From the NCBI GenBank assembly GCA_003415625.1, contig PYIU01000005.1, positions 1,989,001 to 2,053,000 of the forward strand: 64,000 bases of DNA. The letters are read 5' to 3'. A model generated the notes under the pieces. That model searched no databases and was not told the DNA's origin. It saw only the letters and a program-made list of their open reading frames with translations. Each line of letters starts with the position of its first letter. Position 1 is the stretch's first letter. Below, piece by piece: positions 11,102-21,913 of this stretch. A program made the translations under genes and the position numbers. The stretch comes from Aquanectria penicillioides. Its lineage: Eukaryota > Ascomycota > Sordariomycetes > Hypocreales > Nectriaceae.

Positions 11102-12350
11102 TCATAACTCATCGTCAGAGTCGGTCTCACTATCTGCAGGGACCGCAGGAGCTGCCTTCTTCGGCTTATTGTTGAATGGGAGGTCTCGTCTGGGCGGAGG
11201 CTGCTCCGTTGCCTTCTTGGGTGCAGGCTCTCCAGGCTCTGCAGGCTTTGGCGGAGGAGCATCGTCAACCTCCTCCTCATCATCATCGTCGTCATCATCA
11301 TCGTCGCTTGCCACGGAAGCGGTTGCTTCAGTAGTGTTTCCAGCATCACTGTCATCTGGTTCTTGCTTTATGTCCACATCCATGGCTTGGGGACCACCGT
11401 CATCTTCAATTCCATCCTCATCTTCCTTAACTCTATTCGATGCTGGCGCCTTTCGCTTAGTGGATCGTGATTGACCGGCTTTACGACCAGGCTTCGCCGG
11501 CTCAACAGGCTGAGATGGTGCACGTTGAGAGGGTTGGGACGAGCCTGGATGACTAGCGTTGAAGGAGCCTTCGGCTAGGACCCGCTGCTGCTCACGGATC
11601 TTAACCTTTTTCTCATTGAGGAGATCCCTGAACTTTCGAAGCAGGGCGGCCTCGTCTTCCTCCTTGGCTTGCAAAAGCTCTTCCAGCTGGGACTTGAGCT
11701 GTGTCACGGCTGCCTCCGAGTCATGCGATTTGGTCGTCAAGTCGGCAACAGCTTGTTTCCCGGTGGCTGAAGCTTCAACAGCAGCACCACACCATTCAAA
11801 TAACTCAATGGCCTCATCTGGATCGTGATTCAAAGTAATGGCGCCCAGGCGTTGCTAAAACGGTTAGCACCTGGATTGAGTTTCAGAATGATGGCATCAT
11901 ATTCGTACTGTAATACCCTGGGTCTCTTTGCGGACAGTGATGGAAATCGAGGATTCGCTTTGGACGGTTGCTGTCGCTTGGATGTCCGAGAGCGGTTCCT
12001 GATTGAACAAGGACTCTAGGATTGCCTGCCACTGGGTCTCCGAAGCAGGGCAATTCTTGGCCCGTAGAGAGGATACTCGATCATGTTTCACTACATTGGT
12101 TGTTAGATTGATGATGATTTCCACTTTATGTCAGTGCGTGGTGCAAATTATTTGCGGACCAGGATCTGATATTGCGATGACGGGAAGGGGGGCAATGGAA
12201 TGACTTGCATGAAGCGGCATACGGCGCCTCCCCCTCAGTGCCCACCAACTTGAGATCTAAGGGCCGCGAACCCTTGGGAGTGACTTGCAGGAGGACAAAG
12301 GCCAATTTGTCGTCGCTGCGGGCGAATCGCAAGACCCGGCTTGGGGCCAT
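11102..12350 (-). CDS. XRCC4/LIF1-like DNA ligase IV cofactor
   Basis: Non-homologous end-joining factor expected to scaffold DNA ligase IV in the nucleus. Exons 12350-12209, 12090-11909 and 11854-11102 encode 358 aa. The N-terminal head domain (about 1-120) begins MAPSRVLRFARSDDKLAFVL and continues KHDRVSSLRAKNCPASETQW. A coiled-coil stalk follows (DLTTKSHDSEAAVTQLKSQL and LLRKFRDLLNEKKVKIREQQ). The tail is acidic and disordered, with nine consecutive Asp, a KRKAP nuclear-signal-like patch and a C-terminal DSETDSDDEL. Intron 1 (12208-12091) must use a GC donor (GCAAGT) to keep frame; intron 2 is GT-AG, 54 nt. Assigned from head plus coiled-coil layout; an XLF/Nej1 homolog is the main alternative but less likely. 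Confidence 0.85.
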
Positions 12351-14725
12351 CTGGATATGCTTTTGTTGATTTGATTTTACCCTGGTCGGGATGACCGAGG
12401 AAGGCAAAGCTCGAGGAGGATGCAAGGATTCTGGTGATATGGATGACACGACGGACTCGGCCTGGGGTGGCAACGGGGATAGGACAGATGCGCGTAGCCG
12501 ACTGAATAATAAAAACAAAGACCCAGGAATCAGGGACGGAGTCGAAGGGCGATGTGAGAGTGAGACACGGACCGAAGAGATCGCCGCAGAGAGATGACCG
12601 TGAGGAATGCTGTTGATATCGTAGGGTCTAGGACAGTTGGGAGACGGAGAAACTTGGAGGGAGTGAGGGTCCTGGTGATGGCCAAGTGGGCACCGGGTGA
12701 TCCGCGGGGTCTCAGCTGAAGCTGTTGGGCACGAAGAAAAGGAAGGAGGAAGGAGGATGGGGGACGGCGAGAATGTGTTGGCCTTGGCTTGGTCTTGGAA
12801 CACGAGGCACAATTGTGCGCCGGGTTAGATGAAGAGAGGCGTTGTCCTTTAATGAAAGCGACATGATGCGATGGACATGGAGAAGAAGCTGGTCAGCAGA
12901 AGGCAGCAACGCACCAACATTGGCAGCTGCAGGCACGCAGAGATTCACGCCTAGGGGGCTGTCTCAAGTCTCATCCAGTGTGTAAGTGCGGGCAGCTGCA
13001 GCCTGCAGACAACCCACATGGCCGCCTGGCCGGCTACTCTTCAGTGGCTTAGGTTGGCCGCGTAGAGTGGCCACAGGATCACAGGCCAGTGGATAATCAG
13101 TGGATAGGGGGACGGATACGGATATTCTTGGTCCTTGGGATCCATCATCCAGCACGCTGGCCCGCGCTCTTGGACGATACGAGCCTACAGCAGCCAGGCC
13201 GTGAGCAGCGACGTCAACAGCCTGGTTCCTGGACCGACGCATCTTGGACGAGGCATCCATGGTTTGCCAATCTTCGCGCGGGTGGAGATGAAGACCAACA
13301 TGGCAGTCGCATGAACAATGCTAATGCAAGCCGGCGCGTCCCCAAAGAATAGCCCTAGGGACAAAAGGAACAAAAAGAATTAAAACCAGAAGCCCAACCC
13401 CATCTTCCGACTCATGACTCGTCCAACAGGAACAAGAAAAGCTTGAATATTTCCTCCAAGACCCGTCCGTCAGGCCATACTGGGACCACAAGAAAACAAA
13501 CCGCCCTGAGGCTGTGAGGCCATTGCCATTGCCAAAGCAAAAGCCGAAGCCGAAGCCGCAGTCAAAGAACCAACCTCTTGTGTCTGTCGTCTTTGCTATT
13601 CCACCCTGAAACAAGCGTCGGCCCGCAGAAGGCTGACAGACAAAGAAGCCCGTCCCTCGTCGCGACCATGACGCGTGGGAGAAGGCTGGCGCGATATTTT
13701 GGGCGGCCGGCCAATCGGGCAGCACCTCCGCGCAAACATTGTCGAGACACTAGCAGGCAGACCATGGATAGCCGATGAACTGTGTGATGCACTGAGTGAA
13801 CTGGGTAACATTGGCGAGGGGCAATCACGTGTAGGGGATCGACAGCCCCCGTTTTTTTTTTTTTTTTCCTTCTTCTCTCCCCTGGTCCTGCAGCACCAGA
13901 AGGAGCGGTGCGTGAACTGGCCCCTGTATTAGGCCCTGTAGCAGGCCCTGTACTAGGCCCAGTACTAGGCCCTGTGCTCCTGCAGGCCCTGTAGAGGCGC
14001 AGAACCAGATGGTGCCGAGTAGTGCACCAGGCTGGTGTTTAGGCCCATTCATAGTGCTTGTCGTGAGCAACACGTCCCTTATTAGTTAGTAGGAACCGCC
14101 ACCAGCCACGCGCACTACCACCCCAGCCTTTTCTCTTTCTCACGTCCCAACCAACCCACTTCCACCCACCGCCCACCAACATCCACATCCACCATTCACC
14201 AACCTCCGTCCAACCCGCCGGCCGCATTCCTGACCTCACAAATCAATCTTGCACGTCACTTTTCCCACACACACACTCAACACATCCAACGGCCAAAATT
14301 CCAGTTCCTTGCTCTCGCCCTTGACTGACCCTCGCCGTTGAACATCGCCGTTGCTGTGGTTTTCCTTGTGTCGCCCGTTGCCTTGGTCTACGCTCGTTTC
14401 TGCGACGTCGCGACACCTCACGCACGCTCTGTAACACTTGCTTCTCCGCACCAAACCACCACCTCCGGCTGCAGCACTACCGCCTCCAAACTTCCTTCGA
14501 TTCCTTTCAAGACTCGACGAACATCGACGCCTTTCCCGTCCACGTTGGTTTCGCGCTTGGGGAGATGCTGGTGCGTGCGGGGAACAGTCAATATTGACGA
14601 TAATGACTGTGCGCAATTGACATCGCGTCCTTCCTGTGGTGCCCAAACCAATCCTCGCTTGAAGAATCTTTTTGGATTTCGAAAAATCGACTGTGCACAT
14701 AACAACAACAATCATTCAACTAACT
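12351..14725. other. Intergenic between divergent genes
   Basis: 2.4 kb separating the XRCC4-like gene from byr4. It holds a poly-T run (about 13853-13867) and a 12-bp tandem repeat array (listed separately). 14050-14720 is CT-rich and probably forms the byr4 promoter and long leader. Several open frames are present but none looks like a protein. Confidence 0.5.
13919..13996. repeat. Imperfect 12-bp tandem repeat
   Basis: About six head-to-tail copies of a unit close to GGCCCTGTACTA, with substitutions and one expanded copy. It is not in any supported gene. Confidence 0.85.
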
Positions 14726-17700
14726 ATGGAGCCGCTACGTTTGAAACCTCGACAGCCAGTCGAGGACGACATCGAGAACTGGGACGACGACGACTTTGTG
14801 GTGGAAGGCGACGACCTGACCTTCCGAAGTCCGTCAACTGCTACGAATGCTGCCTCGAGACCTTCGTCCCGACGCCGTGACTCGGGCTCGTCGCACTTGT
14901 CTCTGCGCTCAGAGCTCGAGGGCGAGGAAGAGAAACAGGTTCACATCCCAGGCGATGACGAAAAATCGACCTTGGATGCCATTGCGGCAGCTCAAAATGC
15001 CGGTATCCCTCTACCCAAAAATGTTCCTACCTCTGCCCTGATGGGCGGCACTATCAGACGTCTGGGAGGAAAGAAGATCCGAAAGATTATCCAAGACGAC
15101 TGGGAGAATGATTTAGAACTACCCGACATGTCCCAGGGCCTCAAGATCAAGAAGCACCACACTGAGTTTCCCACGAGCCTTCGTCAGGTTAGTGGTTCAA
15201 GTCATACTAGCCCAATCAAGGCTTCCAAGCCTACTTTTGTCTCTCAACATGATCGGAGAGAGTCCAACCAATCTACTACTAGCACTCTTTCAGCTGCCAT
15301 CAACCTCGACAGGTTCAAGGACGCTGACGACGACGACGACTTCTTCGGTGACGGTGGTGATACCATCAAGATCTCCAAGAGTCGTCAACTTCCCAAACCC
15401 ATCTCATTCATCACCCTCCCACTCCCTCAAAAGAAATAAAAAAACCCGGCCAGGAAGATGACTTTGAGATGGATTTGGAACTTCCATCCGATGGGAAGCT
15501 TAAGCTATCTACAAGAAAAGATATCCCCAAGACCCCCTCGACACAAACAGACGATTTGGATTGGGGAGAAGGCAGCCTCGGTACGAGATATGGTGGCACA
15601 CGACGTGATGGACGATCTAACAGAAGCTCATCAGCCTCCGCTCTGAGCCCCAGCGTTTCTAGTTCCATCACCGCCGAGAGTGAAGACGAGACCTTTGACG
15701 GTCTCGTTCTCCCCACTGGGCCCGTTAACTTTTCGGAAAGATTGCAGCTGCGAAGAAAGAGCAGATCTCCACAACGAATTTCCGAGGAGCCCATCGTTCC
15801 ACCTGCTAAAGCCACTCCTGCCGAGGCTGACAAGCCAGACTTCCTTGATGGCTTGGATATTGGTGATGGTGAAGTTTTCGACTCAGGCAAGCTGACTTTG
15901 CATCGGAACGTCAAGGTCAAGGAGACGCGGCCCGCCAGCCCGGCGAGACCGAAGGCGGCTGTGTCACTTACCTTCACAAATAAGCCCGTCAACTCAACGC
16001 GGATACCCCGGCTTAATCATCATGAGCGAACACACTCGACCTCCCTTGAGCCTGTGTCCGAGTACGGTGGTCCCATTCCTCGTAGCCGACGCTCACAGTC
16101 ACGGCTCGGCCATTCTACCCAATCTTCCGTCACCAGCCTTCCTACCCCAACCACACCCTCCCCCGCTCAAGGGCTCCCGCCCACGCCTAGGCGGAGGGAG
16201 CTTGGCCTGAGAACCTCCACGAGCTCCCTTCGCACTGAACCAACTACAACCAGTGCCCAACTATTAAAGCAGAAAAGATCCCTGCCAGCTATTCGGGCGT
16301 TGAACTCACCAGCCAAACCCATCACTTTCCGCCAGGAACGTCCGCCATCCAGGTCGGAAAACAACAGACCTCTCTCTGGCATGCGGCCGAAAACACCTGT
16401 CGAGCGTCAACGACCCTCAGCCACGGATAGCCCTGCGACCTCCAGGAAGCCCCCGCTGCCATTCTTACCTGCTGGAGCATCCCAATCTCAATCCCACCAT
16501 GCGGCCTCGAAGAGCGTACGCCAGTTCCGTCGCCATGACTCTGATAATTCTATCGATCTCCGGCCACATTCTCGCACCATCTCAAGATCGACTATGCGAT
16601 CACCCAGTCCCCATCGCTACCGAGTTGCTGCGGATACTTGGGAACGCCTGAGCAAGCCCAAGAACAAGAAGAACTTTGGAGATGGCCATGAACTTGATGC
16701 CTTTGATGATTTACCCACGTCGAAGGAGAGCGAGACCAGATATTTGAGGCAGCCTATCACAAGCGGACCGAAGGCTGCTTTACGAAACAAGTTGTATCAA
16801 CACGTGCTTCCCGACCGTGCTTCGAGCGCGTCGCCATCCTCGCCTGCTCGGAACGTTGGATATACGCCTCACTTTGCCCGCGATACAGCAGCAAGTCGAA
16901 TTGCCCGTGAAACTTCGTTGGCGCAACGAGTTCCTAGTACCGGCCCGCTCGCCCCTCTTACCACTCAGCGCGTCGCTCAGCTGTCTACCCGCACCAACCT
17001 TGCACCCTCGATGCCTCAAGCAACTGTGCGGTCAAAGAAGCACAAGCGACCACAGCAGTTGAAGCCTCATCTCATCTCCAACCTGAACAGCGGCAAGGAA
17101 TCAAAGAGTGAGTTCTTGAATAACTCTGAATATTATGATGACGCTAACAATACCACAGTGGTGAATGGGATGTACTATAACGCTGAAACATTTAGATGGG
17201 AAGGAAACGAAAACGCTCTCAACGATTTTGATGCGACCGTCTCCACACCTATTCAAACACCTGCATCAAACTTGATGCGTGAAAAGGAGTCATCGACTCC
17301 TCGACCTGCCCTCATCACCAACATTAGCGCAACTAAGGGAGTTCAAGTCGTTGGCGGCATGGTCTTTGATCCACAAAACATGTGCTGGCTTAAGCTCGAC
17401 CCTCCCGCGCAGCCAAAGTCTGACGTGAGCGACCCGATGGAGGGCTTCGACGCCCTCGACGAGGATGAAGACGTTTTCAAGGATATCCCCGACCTTGAAG
17501 ATAACGCGGCCGACGATGATGGCCCACAAGGCCGAGTCAGTGACATTAAAGATGACTGGCTCGTTGGAGAAGAGTTTGACGTTGGCCCTGAGTTTATCAG
17601 GAGACAACGTGAGGAAGAAGAACGATGGCGGAAGAAGTGCGAGAAGTGGGTTGGCCGGGGAGCCAGAGACCGCGAAGCCTGGCGATGGACAATCCGCGAA

Positions 17701-17733
17701 CTCGTTTCGCAGTTTGATGATTTGGCCGTGTGA
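14726..17733 (+). CDS. byr4: Byr4/Bfa1-like cytokinesis (septation) regulator, one apparent frameshift
   Basis: Subunit of the two-component GTPase-activating protein (with Cdc16/Bub2) that restrains the septation-initiation GTPase Spg1/Tem1 at spindle pole bodies. Exons 14726-17107 and 17159-17733; with one base restored, 985 aa. It begins with an acidic DDIENWDDDDF segment, then WENDLELP and a matching DLELPSDGKLKL block, long Ser/Pro/Arg-rich disordered regions, and a conserved C-terminal part (MVNGMYYNAETFRWEGNEN, then MVFDPQNMCWLKL). The frame slips in the C-rich stretch 15414-15420: one added C turns ISFITLPLP into ISFITPPTPSKE and rejoins the downstream frame. The 51-nt intron (17108-17158, branch GCTAAC) has no stop in frame and could be misannotated as coding. 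Confidence 0.85.
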
Positions 17734-18388
17734 ACAGCCAAACACCCGGCTTTATTTTTTTTTCTTTCTTCCGGCAACCTCGTTTTACCTGCAAGATTTT
17801 TTAATACGGGCAACCACCGAACGGAACCTTTTGTGGATAAACAACACGTCACATATGCCAGTCGCCAGCACCAGTGGAAATGGAGATACCCAAGGCTGGA
17901 TATTCAAGGGGTGGGGGTTTTTTTTTTTTTTTTTTTTTTTTTTTTGAGATTTGCCAATAGGCAAGGGATTGTAGTTTGAGTGGCTCTGTTTTGGTTGCCA
18001 GCATTGGGCTTTGATGTGATCATGTATTATTCTATTACGAAGAATGGGCTTTGGGGGATGGACCTGGGTTTCGGGACTCGCGATGATAGAAAAAATGGTG
18101 GGTTGCGGCAACTACAACCCCAGATGGAGAAATGGGGGCTTAATGACGAGATGAAAGAAATGCTTTATGACTTGGTAACAAAACAACGGTTTGCTTTTCT
18201 TGATGTTCACTCAAATTTTTCCTTCTTTTCGGGTTCCTTTTCATATGTCATCGGCGTTCTCGGTGCATTGTGAAGTGTGAGGCGTAAAGGCATGCTTTTG
18301 AATTTCCTTTCTATTATTCAACATTTCGGTGACAAACATGACATGAAACAGACCCTTGATGGCTTCCCGGTTGGTATATCTACTACTT
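17734..18388. other. Convergent intergenic with long poly-T
   Basis: The byr4 and NOP2 3' ends meet here. It contains an uninterrupted T run at 17918-17945. No gene seen. Confidence 0.6.
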
Positions 18389-20440
18389 CTACTTTTTGCT
18401 CGGCTTCTTGCTCTTGCTCTTGCTCTTGCTTTTCGTCGCCTTTGCCTTCTTTTCGTCGCTGTTTGGATCCAGACCTCTCCTGCGCATGGCGTTTCTGCGT
18501 CCCTTCTCCATGTACTCCTTGTCCTCGTCGTCGTCCCAGCCGCCAAAGTCGTCGCCGGCCTTGGCCTCGGTGTCCTCGTCGTCGGTGATGGGCGTGCGGT
18601 CGATGACCTCAGAGGAGGTGTCCTTGGGGGCCGAGGAGGAGACGGAGTGGTCGCGGCCGATGGCCTTGGCCGGGGTGGGGCCGATCTTGTGGAACTTGGC
18701 GACGAAGAATCCGTCGACGTTGTAGGTGTGCGGGTAGTAGCGGCGGGTGAGGCGGACAGAAGGGTCAAACTTCTTGCCCATGTAGCTGGTGAAGCCCTCC
18801 TTTCCGAAGGCCAGGTTGGTCTCGACGAGGCGGACGTTGGGACGACGGCTGAGCGCGTACTGTACAACGGCCTCGTTCTCCTCGACGGTGACGGAACAGG
18901 TAGAGTAGACAATGTAGCCGCCTGTCTTGGAGGCGTGGTTGACCGAGTCGATGGCGGAGAGCAGCAGCTGCTTCTGGATGTGAGGCAGCTGCATGAAGTC
19001 GCGCTCCGTCTTGTTGGTCTTGACGCTGGGATCCTTTGCGATAACGCCAGTTCCTGAGCAGGGGGCATCGAGCAGGACACGGTCGAAGCCACCCATGGGC
19101 TTGGGGAAATCACGGGCATCGTAGTTGGAGACGACGACGTTGCGGGCACCCAGACGGTGGATGTTACCGATGAGACCCTTGGCACGAGACTTGTTGGGAT
19201 CGTTGGCCATGATGAAGCCAGTGTTCTTCATCATGGCAGCCATGTAGGTAGTTTTACCACCGGGGGCAGCGGCCATATCCAGCACACGCTCGTTCTCCTG
19301 GGGATCCAGGGCCATGCAGGGCAGGAAAGACGAGGCAGCCTGAAGGATGTAGTGGCCGGCGAGATACTCGGGAGTAGCACCCAGGGGAACGTTGCTTTCG
19401 AAGACCTGGAGACCGACCTTGGACCACTTGCCAACGGGCTCCAGGGTGACGCCTCGGTTGATGAGGGCCTGGGCGAGATCACGACGGTGGGTGCGTAGGG
19501 TGTTGGTTCGAATGACGACGGGACGGGGAGACTCGTTGGCCTCGAAGAAGGCGAAGGCCTCGCGGGGAGTAAAGAGGTTGTAGAGCTTCTCGGCCAGGTA
19601 CTCGGAGTATCCGTAGTAGGCGCAGATGTCCTTGAGGAGCTGGGCCGTGTACTCGGCTCTTGAGCGGCCCTCCTCGGCGAGGTTGGAGAAGTCGTCGAGG
19701 ACACGGATGTTTTCTGTGATTCTTGTTCGGAGGAGTTGTAGATCAGGGGCAAGGAGGGCATTGGCGTTTCCTGAGAGCTCATCGTCCTCATCATCGTCCT
19801 GTAGAATACGGGGCTTGTCGCCATCGATGTTGGTCTGGAGGGCATCCTCTGCCATTTCCGCGTCGGCCTCAGCGGCGTCCTCGGCCATCTGAGCATCCAA
19901 TTTCCTTGAAAGACCTTCGATGTTTGCGGCTGTGAGCTTCTCCTCGGCGTCCGACTCGTCCTCGTCCTCGGACCACATAGTGTTTCCACCACCGCCGCCC
20001 TGCTCGTCCTCCGAGTCAACCACCGAGTCGTCGGACTCGAGGAAGTCGTCCTTCAATCCGGCGCCGCCCTCTTCATCCGAAAGGTCGGCTTCCTCCAGAG
20101 CGTCCAGGTCAAACTCATCATCCATGTCCTCGTCGGAACCGGCGTCGAAGGCTGGTGGCGGCGCAGACTTGCCCTTTTTCGACTTGCCATTGGCCTTGGG
20201 CGTAGGGGCAGGCGCAGCCTTCACGGCCTTGGTGCCGTTGGCCTTCTTGTTTGCCGACTTCTTCGCAGCGGCGCCATTGCTCTTGGGCTCGACGGGCTTG
20301 GTGGTTTTCCGCTTCTTCTTCTCGGGCGCCTCGACGGCGGGATCGACAGGCAGACCGGCCTTGCGCTTGAGCTTTGCGAAATGCTCTTCGGAGAGGGGCT
20401 GGGGCGGGCCCTGCTTCTTCATGCGTCGTCCGACACCCAT
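18389..20440 (-). CDS. nop2: NOP2/NSUN1-type 25S rRNA cytosine-C5 methyltransferase
   Basis: Nucleolar SAM-dependent RNA m5C methyltransferase needed for large-subunit ribosome maturation. Intronless, 683 aa, start at the ATG opening MGVGRRMKKQGPPQPL; an in-frame extension upstream lacks resemblance. The Lys-rich N-terminal tail (KKKRKTTKPVEPK) and acidic patches (GSDEDMDDEFDLDALEEADL) are typical of nucleolar proteins. Catalytic core about 300-560: SAM-binding VLDMAAAPGGKTTYMAAMM, motif IV LLDAPCSGTGVI with one catalytic Cys, motif VI YSTCSVTVEENE with the other. The C terminus is basic, ending SKSKSKSKKPSKK. Frame intact. It is divergent from GET5 across 464 bp. Confidence 0.96.
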   Translation of the reverse strand: MGVGRRMKKQGPPQPLSEEHFAKLKRKAGLPVDPAVEAPEKKKRKTTKPVEPKSNGAAAKKSANKKANGTKAVKAAPAPTPKANGKSKKGKSAPPPAFDAGSDEDMDDEFDLDALEEADLSDEEGGAGLKDDFLESDDSVVDSEDEQGGGGGNTMWSEDEDESDAEEKLTAANIEGLSRKLDAQMAEDAAEADAEMAEDALQTNIDGDKPRILQDDDEDDELSGNANALLAPDLQLLRTRITENIRVLDDFSNLAEEGRSRAEYTAQLLKDICAYYGYSEYLAEKLYNLFTPREAFAFFEANESPRPVVIRTNTLRTHRRDLAQALINRGVTLEPVGKWSKVGLQVFESNVPLGATPEYLAGHYILQAASSFLPCMALDPQENERVLDMAAAPGGKTTYMAAMMKNTGFIMANDPNKSRAKGLIGNIHRLGARNVVVSNYDARDFPKPMGGFDRVLLDAPCSGTGVIAKDPSVKTNKTERDFMQLPHIQKQLLLSAIDSVNHASKTGGYIVYSTCSVTVEENEAVVQYALSRRPNVRLVETNLAFGKEGFTSYMGKKFDPSVRLTRRYYPHTYNVDGFFVAKFHKIGPTPAKAIGRDHSVSSSAPKDTSSEVIDRTPITDDEDTEAKAGDDFGGWDDDEDKEYMEKGRRNAMRRRGLDPNSDEKKAKATKSKSKSKSKKPSKK

Positions 20441-20904
20441 CTTGGATGAATGTAGCGAATCGACTTTTGGGGATGAAAATTGGGTTATGGAAAAAAGTCG
20501 AGCAACAAAACTTGCCCGTCCTATCTCTGTCTCGAGACCCAAGAAAAGAAGATGGCGCCCCGCCGAAACTTTTTTTCTTGGAGCGAGACCTGCAGGGACC
20601 CGATAAGCCGGCAGAACCCCGTATCGGAAACGCCACACGTGACCGCCCGCCTCCCGCCAGCGGCGTGGAGCTTCCCCATTGCTTCATAGTGAAGCTTCCA
20701 TGACGGTGGTTCGTGTCTTGGAAACAGTTGTTTAGCGCTCTCCGATACTTATTCCGCTATTCCTTTCCCCCTGCAGCCGGGCACTCAGTTGTTTATACTA
20801 GCAAGTTTGGAGAATTCGCCAGCTCACGTCACGCTGCTGCTCCTAGCCCCCGTCGACGACCCCGCCTCCACCAAAGCTCCCTCCGAACGTCTCTCACCAC
20901 CACC
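20441..20904. other. Divergent promoter region, NOP2 and GET5
   Basis: 464 bp shared upstream region of the two genes. No further gene seen. Confidence 0.55.
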
Positions 20905-21572
20905 ATGGCTGAGGTCGCCTTCGCAAAGACCTTTTGGGTTCTCTCGACTCGCGACCCGTTAAGCTCTCCGCCGATCATGTCGAGGACCCTAAGTCCTTCC
21001 CGGCCCGGCCGCCTGTATGAAGCCCCCTATATCGCCGACAATCACCTCCGCCGTGCTGACACGCATCGCCTTAGTACATCCTCCCCCGGATGCCCAAGCC
21101 CATGAGCAAGCCCCTCAAGCTCGCCCCCGGCCAAGAACGAAGCGTCACGGTGACCCTGAAGTCCCTACGCAACCCTCCTCTCGATATCAAGCTTACCTCG
21201 CAACCACTCGATACCTCTATCCTCGACATCAAGTCCAAGGTGAAAGCCCAGACGAGAATCCCTGTCGACAAGATGAAAATCCTGTACAGCAGGAAGCCCG
21301 TGCCAGACAGCAAGATTCTTAAGGATATATTGGGAGAGACAGACATGGCTATTGAATTCTCGGTGATGGTTCTTGGGGGAGCTGCTGCTATTCCACCCGA
21401 GGAACCCGTGGCTGCCCCGGAGGCACAGCCCAAGGGCGCATCTGCGTTGGAGACGGAGCAATTCTGGGCCGATCTTAAGGGTTTTTTGGCCCAGAGACTA
21501 AAGGACCAAGAGCAGGCGGAGACGTTGTCGACCCTCTTCAAGTCAAGTTGGCAATCAAGCCAGTCAAGCTAA
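20905..21572 (+). CDS. get5: GET5/MDY2/UBL4-like ubiquitin-domain protein, one apparent frameshift
   Basis: Component of the GET pathway that hands tail-anchored membrane proteins to the ER via the Get4-Get5-Sgt2 complex. Exons 20905-21014 and 21075-21572, with a 60-nt GTATGA...TTAG intron; 202 aa after correction. The ubiquitin-like domain covers about 60-130 (DIKSKVKAQTRIPVDKMKIL, then KPVPDSKILKDIL). The C-terminal homodimerisation helices read FWADLKGFLAQRLKDQEQAE. The T4 run 20932-20935 needs a fifth T, so that MAEVAFAKTF continues as LGSLDSRPVKLSADHVEDP instead of ending the conserved sequence. Exon phase across the intron is right only with that base. Family identity is good; the GET role is inferred from the domain pair. 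Confidence 0.85.
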
Positions 21573-21602
21573 TAATGATAATACGAGCATCACAGTGAAA
21601 TC

Positions 21603-21608
21603 AATAAA
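21603..21608 (+). terminator. Probable polyadenylation signal of GET5
   Basis: An AATAAA hexamer 31 nt after the GET5 stop codon, in the 341-bp convergent spacer (21573-21913) shared with cofilin. Nothing else is seen in that spacer. Confidence 0.4.
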
Positions 21609-21913
21609 ATAAAAGACCTCAGTTTGCCTCAGTTTGCCAAAATGTTCCACATACCAGTATGTGTATTTATTTCCCGTGGTACGGTACATGGTGAGGGCTG
21701 GCAAATCTGGAAATTTACGTATCCGCCCGAGAAGAAAACTCGATATGACCGCCCTGGAAGAGACGCCCATCGCTCCCCTTCATTTATTCCTCCGCAATAT
21801 CACCGCATCATTGGTCTCGGTCCCCGCGAGCCTGAGGCTGGAGGTGACCCAAAATATGTTCAGTTCCATGCCGTCGTATCGACGGCGACGTGAGGAATTG
21901 TGTGGCAGCGCGC

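Noticed and set aside
15187..15222. Possible short intron in byr4 starting GTTAGT
   Set aside because: Only about 30 nt to the nearest CTAG, too short to splice, and the frame reads on as plausible protein.
18356..19185. Open frames overlapping the NOP2 3' half on both strands
   Set aside because: Shadows; NOP2 motifs lie in one consistent frame.
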